From: a virus
Length of the DNA: 64,000 nt
Reading direction: 5' to 3' (one strand)
IMG/VR virus record: IMGVR_UViG_3300022752_000024
Span: 1 to 64,000 of that record
Positions 1-8,474 of this stretch are shown in pieces. Under the pieces are notes generated by a model. That model saw nothing but the letters and a program-made list of their open reading frames with translations, did no database searches and was not told where the DNA came from. A program made the translations under genes and the position numbers. The first letter of the stretch is position 1, and every line of letters starts with the position of its first letter.

Positions 1-567
1 AATACAACCATCGTCACTTAGTGTTGATTTGCACTTTTCTAAAAAGTCTTTAGGATATGTATTATGTGCAAAAACATTTTGTGCAATGATTACATCAAAT
101 TTCGTGTTGAGTTTGTTTATACTGTCACTAGTAAGATAATCACAAACTATGTTATGATTTTTTGAACTTAAATGATAAAGGTTTTCTGCTGGATCAATCC
201 CGTGAGTATTATATCCACACTTCTTATATGAATCTAGCTGAGTTCCATCATTACATGCAATATCTAAAACATTTTTTCCTTTAGTGTATTGACTAGTAAA
301 GGACACAAACCAATCAAAATATTCTTTTAATGTTTTTGTGGTACCACTAACATACAAATAGTTCTTAAACAATAAATCAGGATTAACAGAATGAGTTAAT
401 TGTATGTGGGTACAATCTACACAATAGTTAATACCTAAGGGAAATAAATCTTCATTTTCGTTTTTGTCTTTAAGATAACTATTTGCTAAAGGTTGTTCAT
501 TCAAATCTAAAACCATTTTTAAATTAGAACCATCACAACATAAACACTTTTCAATTTTTTTGTACAT
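1..567 (-). CDS. SAM-dependent methyltransferase with N-terminal zinc-binding motif (partial, 3' end beyond left edge)
   Basis: Reading the minus strand from the ATG at 567 gives an open frame to the window edge (189 codons). The start has a CxxC pair (KCLCC) followed by another Cys pair near residues 50-55, like the zinc-binding N-terminus of sugar C-methyltransferases (NovU/TylCIII type). Residues about 97-105 read NVLDIACNDG, a class I SAM-binding motif I, followed by GIDPAEN. Its start overlaps the upstream glycosyltransferase stop by 17 nt, so it belongs to the same operon. By family it would methylate a nucleotide-linked deoxysugar. That substrate is inferred from the neighbours and not shown by the sequence. 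The C-terminus is outside the window. Confidence 0.8.
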   Translation of the reverse strand, partial: MYKKIEKCLCCDGSNLKMVLDLNEQPLANSYLKDKNENEDLFPLGINYCVDCTHIQLTHSVNPDLLFKNYLYVSGTTKTLKEYFDWFVSFTSQYTKGKNVLDIACNDGTQLDSYKKCGYNTHGIDPAENLYHLSSKNHNIVCDYLTSDSINKLNTKFDVIIAQNVFAHNTYPKDFLEKCKSTLSDDGCI

Positions 568-1327
568 ATTCACCACATAGTTTTTTAAACTCACCTTTAA
601 TATCCTCATTAAGTCTAAAATGAGAACCCGCAAAATAATGCATTCCTACCACTTGACCAAACTCATTTCTGTAAATTTGTTTTGTGTTTACTTCTATATT
701 GTCAATCTTCCATCCAATAACCTTTGTATTGTTATCTAGTATGTGTTTTCTGAATCTCCAGCCAGTTTCAATAAAAGAACTTCCAAAATCAACCTCATGT
801 CTATCTACTATCCAAGTATATTTTCTTGCAAATTCAGTTTTGCAAAAATAACAAAAGACGCATGGAATATTATTGAATTTATCTGGATGTCTTTCTCTGA
901 AAGATTTATCACCAAACTCCGATCCTATTGCCTCATATCCTTCGTCAATTCTTTCTTTTACATAATTGTATATATTTTGATCAAGAATAAAGTAATCTGA
1001 ATCAAGAATACAAACAATGTCAGACTCGACAAAAGTTAGACCATAATCAATAGCGGCACCATGAGAAACACCATCAAATTCATTTACGCTATTGCGATAA
1101 ACGATAAGTTCGTTTTCTCTCGCAACAATAGGTTTCTTTTCGTGATCTGGAGTATTGTCAACTATAATTAAACGATAATTACTATTAAATTCTTCAAATA
1201 ATTCTCTCTGAATATCTAAGAGATCATAGTTTCTGAATATAACAATGACGTAATCTATTCTATCCTGTGTAGTCAAAATATCTGTCTCTCGCAACAATAA
1301 TTGGATTCCTATTTTTATAACAGTCAA
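551..1327 (-). CDS. Family 2-like glycosyltransferase
   Basis: The protein is 258 aa with a GT-A-like core: YVIVIFRNYD at the start of the catalytic domain, LIIVDNTPD, and a metal/nucleotide-binding CILDSDYFI at about residues 105-113. It probably transfers a sugar from a nucleotide-sugar donor in the cytoplasm. The start is uncertain. The ATG used overlaps the upstream epimerase by 68 nt, and the recognisable fold begins about 25 residues later, so an internal non-ATG start near residue 17 is possible. It sits between an epimerase and a methyltransferase in the glycan cluster. Acceptor and donor are unknown. Confidence 0.75.
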   Translation of the reverse strand: MTVIKIGIQLLLRETDILTTQDRIDYVIVIFRNYDLLDIQRELFEEFNSNYRLIIVDNTPDHEKKPIVARENELIVYRNSVNEFDGVSHGAAIDYGLTFVESDIVCILDSDYFILDQNIYNYVKERIDEGYEAIGSEFGDKSFRERHPDKFNNIPCVFCYFCKTEFARKYTWIVDRHEVDFGSSFIETGWRFRKHILDNNTKVIGWKIDNIEVNTKQIYRNEFGQVVGMHYFAGSHFRLNEDIKGEFKKLCGEYVQKN

Positions 1328-2153
1328 TCACATCTTCAATGATCGACTCTACTGTTTCTTTAAATTCAAAATTATATACCTGTTCAAATTTAGCCGTGTC
1401 TGTATTGAAATCATAGATACCATTATACTCTCCTTTATCTATAATGTCAACATTTGTATGAATCTTAACCAATTTGGAGATTTTATCTACCGTTGAGTTG
1501 AATGATGCGAGATTGTATATTCCAGAATAAAATTCTCCAACAATAACTCTATACATAGCTCTGCTCAAATCCTTGACAGAAAGTAATGGTCTAGAAACAT
1601 GTTTGTTATTGACACTAATAACACCATCCGTTAATGCAGAATGTACCATAGAATTGATCATTAAATCTCGTCTAATGACTGGTGATCCACCATTAACGGT
1701 ACCAAATCTAAATCCTATAATTTTTCTTCCTCGATTTAATTGTTCTTTGGCAATTAAGTCTAATGATATTTTTGTCAGATCATAATTGTTTACAAATTCG
1801 AGTGAAAAATCATTTTCATTAAAAATTTTTCCGCCTTTATTTCCATAAACTGATGAACTACTTGCGTAAATGATTTTTTGATCATTATTTGTTTTTTCAA
1901 TAAGATTAGAAAAATTTCTGACGTTATTATTCCAAGGAGATTTCAATTCTCCAATACAAGATAGAACACTAGAATTGCCAGCAAGAAGAATGATATATTC
2001 ATATTTTTGTAAATAATCAACGGATAAAAGATTGTAGTCGTTTTGTCTATTTCCACATACATCTACTTCAATTTCATTGTTAGTAAGATAACGTGAAAGA
2101 TATGATCCAATATATCCTTCACCTCCAATAATTAATGTTTTTAATTTTTTCAT
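1260..2153 (-). CDS. NAD(P)-dependent sugar epimerase/dehydratase (extended SDR family)
   Basis: The start was moved to the ATG at 2153 (MKKLKTLIIGGEGYIG), which overlaps the preceding stop as ATGA. The N-terminal Rossmann motif GGEGYIGSYL is at about residues 9-18. IILLAGNSSV follows, then the catalytic region SSSSVYG and the Tyr/Lys pair in YDLTK at about 140. Extended SDRs of this type act on nucleotide sugars (epimerase, dehydratase or reductase). Length is about 297 aa, normal for the family. Context: glycan cluster with aminotransferase, acetyltransferase and methyltransferases. The exact reaction cannot be read from the sequence. Confidence 0.85.
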   Translation of the reverse strand: MKKLKTLIIGGEGYIGSYLSRYLTNNEIEVDVCGNRQNDYNLLSVDYLQKYEYIILLAGNSSVLSCIGELKSPWNNNVRNFSNLIEKTNNDQKIIYASSSSVYGNKGGKIFNENDFSLEFVNNYDLTKISLDLIAKEQLNRGRKIIGFRFGTVNGGSPVIRRDLMINSMVHSALTDGVISVNNKHVSRPLLSVKDLSRAMYRVIVGEFYSGIYNLASFNSTVDKISKLVKIHTNVDIIDKGEYNGIYDFNTDTAKFEQVYNFEFKETVESIIEDVIDCYKNRNPIIVARDRYFDYTG

Positions 2154-2875
2154 GGTATAATAGGTACTATGCAATGTGGAAGGTTACGATCACCAAATAT
2201 TCTAATATCGTTGATGTTGCAATTGATATTGTGTGGTGTTGAATACTTATCTAGTATATCACGCATTCCATATCCAGATTTAGTAAAGTAATCAAGGAAT
2301 CTCATTTGTGTATCCCATGCATCTTGAAGTCTGGTTGAATCGTGAACAAAAAATAGTTCACCGTGTTCTTCTAGAACCTTTTTGCATATGTCTGCACGAA
2401 TGATTGAATTTGGACATGATGAACAGAATTTACCTGGCTCATATTCATCTACAAAAGTAGAAACAAAAGGATATTCTATCGTGCAACGTTCCACAAAATG
2501 CTCATAAAAATTTGGCTCAAGAGGAATAGAATCATCTTCAATCAAAAAGAAGTAATCAAAATCATTTAGATTCTTCTTTATCATATCTCTCCACGCACCA
2601 TATGAATAACCACTATTTTTTCTAAAAACTACTTCAGCATCCATAGTTTTAATTTGCGATACTGTTTCAGTAGCAAGAAGCTTCAGTTCATCGCTGATAT
2701 CATCATTAAAAACAAATGTTGCTCTTTGAATAGGAGTATCTACGCAACGATTTAAAAAATCAACCTGGGTTCTAGCGAAGAACATAGGATCATTTTTAAA
2801 CTTCTCTTGATAACTAGCGTAATCTCTATTTGGACCAATATAAATCACAGGTATATAATTAATTGTATAGCTCAT
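2150..2875 (-). CDS. Putative glycosyltransferase (GT-A-like)
   Basis: The start was set at the ATG at 2875 (MSYTINYIPV); the longer frame adds 14 unlikely residues. The protein is 241 aa. It has the phage glycosyltransferase pattern RKNSGYSYGAWRDM followed by DYFFLIEDDSIPL, where EDD would be the metal-binding acidic motif. A stop/start overlap (ATGA at 2150-2153) couples it to the epimerase downstream. It likely adds or modifies a sugar. The acceptor may be a host surface glycan or a virion protein, which the sequence does not reveal. Confidence rests on the DxD-like motif and context. Confidence 0.6.
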   Translation of the reverse strand: MSYTINYIPVIYIGPNRDYASYQEKFKNDPMFFARTQVDFLNRCVDTPIQRATFVFNDDISDELKLLATETVSQIKTMDAEVVFRKNSGYSYGAWRDMIKKNLNDFDYFFLIEDDSIPLEPNFYEHFVERCTIEYPFVSTFVDEYEPGKFCSSCPNSIIRADICKKVLEEHGELFFVHDSTRLQDAWDTQMRFLDYFTKSGYGMRDILDKYSTPHNINCNINDIRIFGDRNLPHCIVPIIP

Positions 2876-2885
2876 AATATTTTCC

Positions 2886-3551
2886 TTAATCTTTCTGATA
2901 ACGACCGTGTAGTGCAACTATTCCTTCAACCCATATATTATCAAATTCAACAACATCGTCTTTATTTAGGTACTTGTAATATGCATGTTCAATGTCAAAT
3001 CTTCCATCGCAGGATTCAAAAAAATTTTTGAATTTACTCAAATAATCATTAACATTACTATTATGCATTGACCATAATCTTGTTTCATATATTCTTAATT
3101 CTGGTGATATCCAAGATTGAACTGATTTTTTAAAAACATATTTGCCTACAGTTCTTTCGTCGTATTCATCAAAATTAAATTCTTCTGTGATGTTGTGTCT
3201 TCCCGACAATTTAAAAATTCTATTATACTCGTTCAAATTTATATTGTTGGTAATATATTCTAAAGCACCTTTGAATAATAAAAGTTCAGCATGGCTTTTA
3301 TATCCTAGATTACTCAAATCAAATATATTTTTATCATTCTGTGAATCAATAAAAACATCAACCAAATCCGCTATTTGTTTTTTGTATTCATCGGCATTAA
3401 AGACTGATATGTCATTCAATAAAATCTTGCAGTTAGGTATTTTATTTCTTACAGTCTTAATGCTATGTACAGTTTGATTGAATCTATCTTCAATTGGAAC
3501 AACACCTACTCTAGGATATATAGCCGAAGTTATTATGCAAATATTCTTCAT
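2886..3551 (-). CDS. Uncharacterised protein of glycan cluster (glycosyltransferase-like)
   Basis: The protein is 221 aa and not clearly recognised. The first residues (KNICIITSAIYP) look like the first beta strand of a Rossmann or GT-A fold. Later segments (EYNRIFKLSGRHNI, VWVEGIVALHGRY-like C-terminus) resemble cluster-specific glycosyltransferases of the WbbJ/DUF type, but no clear DxD catalytic motif is visible. The stop overlaps the next start by 4 nt and the stop of the upstream methyltransferase by 4 nt, so it is translated as part of the operon. Function is inferred from context only. Confidence 0.45.
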   Translation of the reverse strand: MKNICIITSAIYPRVGVVPIEDRFNQTVHSIKTVRNKIPNCKILLNDISVFNADEYKKQIADLVDVFIDSQNDKNIFDLSNLGYKSHAELLLFKGALEYITNNINLNEYNRIFKLSGRHNITEEFNFDEYDERTVGKYVFKKSVQSWISPELRIYETRLWSMHNSNVNDYLSKFKNFFESCDGRFDIEHAYYKYLNKDDVVEFDNIWVEGIVALHGRYQKD

Positions 3552-4096
3552 TCTTTATAGAGCATCCACGAATCATTTCTAAGAAGTTTTAATTTTTCTT
3601 CCGGTATATTCTTTTCTAATAAAAACTGTTTCAACTCTGATGATACACTAGGCAGTGAATAATCATGTCCTGCAAATATTCCACCAACTTTGACTTTATC
3701 GTAATAGTTTCTTAAATCATTCCTAACATATTCTTGGCTATGATTACCATCAATAAAAATAAAATCAAGAAAACCATCTTCAATGGTTGATGCAGCATCA
3801 TCTGAAGTCATTATTCGTATCTCTGCTCGATCTCCTGCGCCAATAAGTTCAAGATTTCGAAAAGTAACTTCTTTAAAATTGTCAGTCATTCCTTGACTGA
3901 CGGAACCAGCATAATCATTATATTGAATATATGGATCAATGCCAATTAGTTTTTGAATATTATCACAGATTTCTAACATGTGACAATAATTTTCACCATG
4001 ACAAACACCAATTTCACAACCTACAATATTATCACCCAACTGTTTAATATAATCATTTAATTCATTTGAAGGCAAACTTTCTTTATTGAATAGCAT
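3548..4096 (-). CDS. Class I SAM-dependent methyltransferase (Methyltransf_24-like)
   Basis: The protein is 182 aa. Motif I is seen as VGCEIGVCHGEN (about 25-36), the acidic loop as LIGIDPYI (about 52), and FLDFIFIDGNHSQEYVRNDL (about 105-124) is typical of Methyltransf_24/cephalosporin hydroxylase-like enzymes. GGIFAGHDY follows. Its role is probably O-methylation in glycan decoration. The start is coupled to the neighbouring gene. Family assignment is good; substrate unknown. Confidence 0.8.
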   Translation of the reverse strand: MLFNKESLPSNELNDYIKQLGDNIVGCEIGVCHGENYCHMLEICDNIQKLIGIDPYIQYNDYAGSVSQGMTDNFKEVTFRNLELIGAGDRAEIRIMTSDDAASTIEDGFLDFIFIDGNHSQEYVRNDLRNYYDKVKVGGIFAGHDYSLPSVSSELKQFLLEKNIPEEKLKLLRNDSWMLYKE

Positions 4097-4101
4097 TTGA
4101 T

Positions 4102-5181
4102 TTAACCTTTATATTCGTTTAATGTATTTACAACGTGTTTTAAATCTTCATTGCTTAACCACCATCCATTTGGAATGCAAATGTGTGTCTTATCAAAACT
4201 TGTAACTCCAGGCAAGTCCTTTTCTTTAAATTTCAATGTGCAATCGTACATATCATTTCTGTAATGAACTGGACTTGATGCTATTCCTTTAGCTTCAAGA
4301 TAATTGGTAAATTGATGTTTTTGATTGTTCTTAACATGCATACTGAATAACCAGAAAGAGCAAGTTTCATCCCATGCAGGCATGATTAAATTATCATTCT
4401 TCACATTATCGATAATATATTTTGAATTATTTCTATGCTTCAAAACAGAATCATTTGCTGGCTCAAGATTACACAAACCAATAGTAGCATTAATATCATT
4501 CATATGATACTTATAACCAGCTTGAGTGATATTTTGTGTGCATCGGAAAGATTGTCCTTTTGTTCTATCAAGACCAAACCAACGAAGAATTCTTGCCTCA
4601 TTTTCTTTTTCTACTGTCGGACAAATAAGAACACCACCATCGCCGCTAGTTAAGAGTTTAATTGCTTGTAGACTATAACAAACATAATCTCCACGTTCTA
4701 CCGGTTCTTTTAAGAAAGTATCCCACGTATGTGCAGCATCTTCAATAACAGGAACACCAAAGCTTTTTAATTGTTGGTAATCACAAAATCTTCCTGCCCA
4801 ATTAACAGCAATAATTGCTTTTGTTTTCTTTGTGATTAATTTTTCTACTGATTTAGGATCTATCAATCCAGTAATTGGATCAATATCTGCCCAACGAATT
4901 CTAGCTCCTCGATGAATTGCGCCAATCTGTGATGCAAAACAAGTTTGCGGAGTAGAAATCACTTCATCGCCAGAACCAACATCACACAGGTGTAAGGCAA
5001 GATCGATAGCGGTAGTACATGAGTTGAGGGTTACTGGTCTTGTTTTTGTTTTTAGTTGTTGATGTAGTGCATTTTCAAATAACTCAACTTTGGGACCTTG
5101 ACCAATGAATCCTGACTGAAGAACACTACCAAGTTCTTCATTTACTTCAGGAGACATTCTTACTTTAAATAACGGAATCAT
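4102..5181 (-). CDS. DegT/DnrJ/EryC1-family PLP-dependent aminotransferase
   Basis: The protein is 359 aa. The Gly/Ser/Cys-rich region TLNSCTTAIDLALHL (about 53-67) matches the cofactor-phosphate site. VIEDAAHTWD (about 147) carries the Asp that contacts the PLP ring. SLQAIKLLTSGDGG (about 170-183) carries the internal-aldimine Lys. These enzymes aminate keto-deoxy nucleotide sugars (for example 3- or 4-amino sugars). A GNAT acetyltransferase overlapping it upstream suggests the amino sugar is then N-acylated. All key residues are present, so it should be active. Confidence 0.9.
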   Translation of the reverse strand: MIPLFKVRMSPEVNEELGSVLQSGFIGQGPKVELFENALHQQLKTKTRPVTLNSCTTAIDLALHLCDVGSGDEVISTPQTCFASQIGAIHRGARIRWADIDPITGLIDPKSVEKLITKKTKAIIAVNWAGRFCDYQQLKSFGVPVIEDAAHTWDTFLKEPVERGDYVCYSLQAIKLLTSGDGGVLICPTVEKENEARILRWFGLDRTKGQSFRCTQNITQAGYKYHMNDINATIGLCNLEPANDSVLKHRNNSKYIIDNVKNDNLIMPAWDETCSFWLFSMHVKNNQKHQFTNYLEAKGIASSPVHYRNDMYDCTLKFKEKDLPGVTSFDKTHICIPNGWWLSNEDLKHVVNTLNEYKG

Positions 5182-5644
5182 AATTATACTCCATGGTTAT
5201 AAGTTTACCATCATCATTTATAAGTTTAAAGCCTAGTTTAGTATAAACAGAAAATGCGACAGAATTTGTTTTTAGTACTTCTAATTTTATTGGAAGATTG
5301 TAGTTTTTGGAATTTTGAATTAGAAAATGAAATAGAAATTGTCCATGACCTTTTCCTCTTTCAGACTCAGTTAATCCTCCACTCAATAGAACATGATCAT
5401 CTTCTATTCTTATGTATCCGTAACCAATAGCATCAGCTACGACACCATGATAAATTTTATGTAGTAAAAATAATTTATTTTTATCTTTGTTAACGTTAAA
5501 ATACCAATTTATTTGTTGCTCTTGTGAAATTTCTTCTGTGCTTCTAGTCATGAAATTCCTACATTCATTTCTTATTAACCTCAGATTTTCTACATCTTTG
5601 TCTGAAATGACTGGAACAAAAACTAAGTCACCTTCGTGCACCAT
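5165..5644 (-). CDS. GNAT-family N-acetyltransferase
   Basis: The protein is 159 aa. The RimJ/RimL/FlmH-like pattern starts with LRLIRNECRNFMTRST. The acetyl-CoA binding loop is in GGLTESERGKGHGQFLFHF (R-G-K-G-x-G, about 88-102), and VAFSVYTKLGFK is the conserved C-terminal motif B. It overlaps the aminotransferase start by 17 nt. The likely job is N-acetylation of the amino sugar made by that enzyme, like FlmH/WeeI in pseudaminic-type pathways. This pairing is inferred from adjacency. Confidence 0.85.
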   Translation of the reverse strand: MVHEGDLVFVPVISDKDVENLRLIRNECRNFMTRSTEEISQEQQINWYFNVNKDKNKLFLLHKIYHGVVADAIGYGYIRIEDDHVLLSGGLTESERGKGHGQFLFHFLIQNSKNYNLPIKLEVLKTNSVAFSVYTKLGFKLINDDGKLITMEYNYDSVI

Positions 5645-5652
5645 ATTATCTC

Positions 5653-6486
5653 CTATATTTTATAAACAAAAAATAAACTATCATCTTCTTGTTCATATTT
5701 TTCTTGCACAAATTTTTTCCATTCTGGTACACGATCATATTGATGAACAATCGAATAAGGCTTATCATCATAATAAATGACGCCATCTCTTACTGTTGGC
5801 TCTTTGCATAATAGATTTGGTCTAAATTCAGATATTTTAGATGGATCTACAACAGTACCTGCTTCACATGCCCAATCAATTGTCTGCAAAACAATATCTT
5901 TGTATGGTTGTGTGTTGATAAGTACATTAAATACTGCTTGATCACAAATGGAAATAGGTCTATTAATTGCATTAGTGAATATATTAAATGCCATATCTTT
6001 TACGTATTCGGATTTTCCACCAAAAGTTCCAACATTAAAAATTTGATTATTTTTAAACTTTTCATGAACATATGGTCCATATGCTTGCATGAGATTGTCA
6101 TTTCCCCATGGCTCATCCTTATACTTCAAACCTTCTGAGGCAATAACCAATGCTGCATCACCAACAAAAACAGAAAATGGATCTGTTTGAAAGTAAACAT
6201 CTTTTACATCAGTCGTGACAACATAATCATATTTTTCCCAATGTTGTGTAAGAAATTCATAGATCGATAAGAATCGTAAAACATGAATAGGAATATTGTG
6301 CATTTGCACCATAGGAAAAACAATAACGCCTTGTTCTTTTAACCAGTCTGTCGTTTCTTTTGTTACATTGTCTACGACCAAAACCACATCGTTATCACCA
6401 GCAACTTCTTTTGCTGATATAACCCACGGCTTTAGTCGATTGATACCGTAGTTTGTAAATCCACCAATAATTAAATTTTTTGCCAC
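5653..6486 (-). CDS. Glycosyltransferase-like protein (DUF616/GT8-like)
   Basis: The protein is 277 aa. It begins NLIIGGFTNYGINRLKPW, then VVLVVDNVT, and carries VVTTDVKDVYFQTDP (about 88-102), the D-x-x-D type metal site seen in phage and viral GT8/DUF616-like enzymes. IFNVGTFGG and CDQAVFNVL follow in the order expected for that group. It overlaps the next gene by 16 nt. It probably transfers a sugar in the same pathway as its neighbours. The target is not evident. Confidence 0.65.
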   Translation of the reverse strand: MAKNLIIGGFTNYGINRLKPWVISAKEVAGDNDVVLVVDNVTKETTDWLKEQGVIVFPMVQMHNIPIHVLRFLSIYEFLTQHWEKYDYVVTTDVKDVYFQTDPFSVFVGDAALVIASEGLKYKDEPWGNDNLMQAYGPYVHEKFKNNQIFNVGTFGGKSEYVKDMAFNIFTNAINRPISICDQAVFNVLINTQPYKDIVLQTIDWACEAGTVVDPSKISEFRPNLLCKEPTVRDGVIYYDDKPYSIVHQYDRVPEWKKFVQEKYEQEDDSLFFVYKI

Positions 6487-7181
6487 GGAAAATCTCCTCT
6501 ACATTTTTCATTCATTATTTTGTTTCCATTCTCAAAAAATTCTTTAGTAACCGAACCTTCGTTTCCAGCTAATCGATAATTTACAGAATATTGTTTTGTG
6601 CAATCCCACTTTTGAAAATTTTGTGCAATTACTGAAAGAAACACTCTATCTTGACCCCAACCGCCATGCCATACTGATGCTAATTTTATCATAATTTCTT
6701 TGGGAACGCAATAGCTATTTGTATCAATATGATTTGCGCCATGATAAGTTTGCCATCTACCTAGACTTTCACAGTCATCATTGCAAATGAAGTTGCCGTG
6801 TTTATCACATATTTTTCTTAACGAATAGCACCAATCTAAATTATTATTTTTTATTGTTTCGACACACGATAAAACATGTTGTTTTTCGAACCAACAATCT
6901 TGATCCAAAAAAAGAACATAATCTTCGTTGATTAGGTGAGAGAATGCTGCGTAGATTCTATGACCATAGAATCCATTAGCTCCCACGTTTTCAGGAAGGT
7001 AACATACTTTAAAATTTGGATTTCCTAGATAGTTGTCGGCAATAGCTTTTACTTTGCCTCTGTATTGATCACCGTCGCATACCAAGTAGCACTTAGTCTG
7101 ATATGATTGATTTAACACACTCTCAATAGCAATACGAACTTCGGGTGCACCCGTAGTAGGTACAATAACAACAGCACTCAT
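6471..7181 (-). CDS. Family 2 glycosyltransferase
   Basis: The protein is 236 aa. It begins with the GT2 signature AVVIVPTTGAPEVRIAIESV and LNQSYQ. It then has NVGANGFYGHRIY and YVLFLDQDCWFE (about 90-101), where DQD is the metal-binding motif. The ATG is preceded by TAATGGAGAAA, a good ribosome binding site. The sequence GATAAATA at 7193-7200 resembles a late promoter but is one base off the consensus. This is the first gene of the glycan operon. Confidence 0.8.
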   Translation of the reverse strand: MSAVVIVPTTGAPEVRIAIESVLNQSYQTKCYLVCDGDQYRGKVKAIADNYLGNPNFKVCYLPENVGANGFYGHRIYAAFSHLINEDYVLFLDQDCWFEKQHVLSCVETIKNNNLDWCYSLRKICDKHGNFICNDDCESLGRWQTYHGANHIDTNSYCVPKEIMIKLASVWHGGWGQDRVFLSVIAQNFQKWDCTKQYSVNYRLAGNEGSVTKEFFENGNKIMNEKCRGDFPWQKI

Positions 7182-7191
7182 AATTTCTCCA

Positions 7192-7428
7192 TTATTTATC
7201 GCTTATACAATATCCACCTTTGAATTTATAAACACCAGAGAACATATTTACTTGTTCATATATTTCATTTTCATGGCACTTATATGGATCTTTAAAATTT
7301 ATTGTAGCATAATATATGCCATAACCTACACCAGCCAGTATCATAATAATTGGAATATATTTGAGATATTTTACAATCTCAGGCATCATACCTAATAGTT
7401 TAGGTAATATCTCCAATAGTTGTTTCAT
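7192..7428 (-). CDS. Small membrane protein, one transmembrane segment
   Basis: The protein is 78 aa. A hydrophobic segment (IPIIMILAGVGYGIYYA) lies at about residues 26-42, with a Lys-rich N-terminal helix and a C-terminal part carrying two Cys (positions about 51 and 74). The shape and size would suit a small holin, or a virion or envelope protein, but no family is recognised. It lies upstream of the glycan operon and downstream of two small genes, with short gaps. Confidence 0.55.
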   Translation of the reverse strand: MKQLLEILPKLLGMMPEIVKYLKYIPIIMILAGVGYGIYYATINFKDPYKCHENEIYEQVNMFSGVYKFKGGYCISDK

Positions 7429-7447
7429 TTCTTATCTTTACAGTCTA

Positions 7448-7726
7448 TCATTCTCTTGTTAGTTTAAGTATCTTCTCTATTTGTTTCTCTATGATAGGTT
7501 TACGATTAGGCCAGTAGATGTATTCTTTATCCGCAGTTTGATATAATTTTTGCAAAAATGGAATAATTAATTTTTCTACTTCATTTAATCTTGTTTTATA
7601 ATCATCTGCCGTTTCTGCTGTTTTGTTTATAATTGAATTATATTCTTCTTCAGATACAGCAGAAAAACCAAAATCGTTAGCATCATCTTGATATTTGTCA
7701 AATATGTTTTGTAGATTAATACTCAT
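7448..7726 (-). CDS. Hypothetical protein, mostly helical
   Basis: The protein is 92 aa, acidic and predicted helical (LQNIFDKYQDDANDFGFSAV, LNEVEKLIIPFLQKLY). No known motif is seen. Its ATG overlaps the stop of the nuclease-like gene upstream (ATGAG at 7722-7726), so the two are translationally coupled and may act together. Confidence 0.6.
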   Translation of the reverse strand: MSINLQNIFDKYQDDANDFGFSAVSEEEYNSIINKTAETADDYKTRLNEVEKLIIPFLQKLYQTADKEYIYWPNRKPIIEKQIEKILKLTRE

Positions 7727-8445
7727 TTAATAGACCTAGCTTTCAATGCTTTTAAATAGTCTTTATCGTCCAAATCTGCATCTGATTTCGTGAGAGTACC
7801 TTTTACTGCTTGGATAGCTGTCGTAAAACGATAATTATATATTGGTGTACTTCCGCCACGTTTTAATCTTATACGTAATTTTAATTGCAGATCAAACTCT
7901 GGAACTCCTAATTTTGCCTTATCTCTTCCCATGTAATATAATCCATAACCACCTATTTGTATATAATATGTGTCTTTTGAATTATAATATTTTGCTACAC
8001 TATCATTTGGAATGTTTATAAATTTATCTTTAAAATTTTTATAATCATAATCAACATCTGTTTTTTTAAATTGACTAGGTGAAACTATGAATTTTCTTGG
8101 TGGATTTGGACCCCACTCTCTTGTCACAATTTTTGTCACTCCAATAGCAGTTAAAAACTCTCTCATTTGTTCTGCTGAAGCTGTTTTAGCTCCACCAAGA
8201 ATCCAACCTTTTCCTTTTTTATTTAGAGTTCCTAAATCATAATCTAAAGAACCTTGCCCAAAATCTACATTTAAGTCCAATTTCACTTCAACTTTGTAAT
8301 CTTGACCTTGATATGTGATTTGAGCATCTGGAGCATTTGAATCTGATCCTGCAGGTTGAAATGATTTTTTCTGTACTCCTGCTTTTTTCAGATTATCATT
8401 TAAGGTTCTCTCGTAAAGAATACCTTTATTTTCTGATGCTGCCAT
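7723..8445 (-). CDS. Putative PD-(D/E)XK nuclease-like protein
   Basis: The protein is 240 aa. Near the N-terminus NAPDAQITYQGQDYKVEVKL (about 38-57) has the D...ExK spacing of PD-(D/E)XK nucleases: PDA, then EVKLD. An upstream Glu in ENKGILYERTL could complete the site. The rest is beta-rich. A TATAAATA late promoter lies about 22 nt upstream of its ATG, within the end of gp41, so it is likely expressed late. Late expression fits packaging or virion-associated nuclease roles, but that is inference. Confidence 0.5.
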   Translation of the reverse strand: MAASENKGILYERTLNDNLKKAGVQKKSFQPAGSDSNAPDAQITYQGQDYKVEVKLDLNVDFGQGSLDYDLGTLNKKGKGWILGGAKTASAEQMREFLTAIGVTKIVTREWGPNPPRKFIVSPSQFKKTDVDYDYKNFKDKFINIPNDSVAKYYNSKDTYYIQIGGYGLYYMGRDKAKLGVPEFDLQLKLRIRLKRGGSTPIYNYRFTTAIQAVKGTLTKSDADLDDKDYLKALKARSIK

Positions 8446-8466
8446 AGTTCCTCCAAGTTATTGGAC

Positions 8467-8474
8467 TATTTATA
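8467..8474 (-). promoter_or_regulatory. Late promoter TATAAATA
   Basis: Exact T4-type late promoter octamer on the minus strand. It overlaps the 3' end of gp41 and lies just upstream of the nuclease-like gene starting at 8445. gp55 (encoded at 34 kb) would recognise it with the gp45 clamp. Confidence 0.7.
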
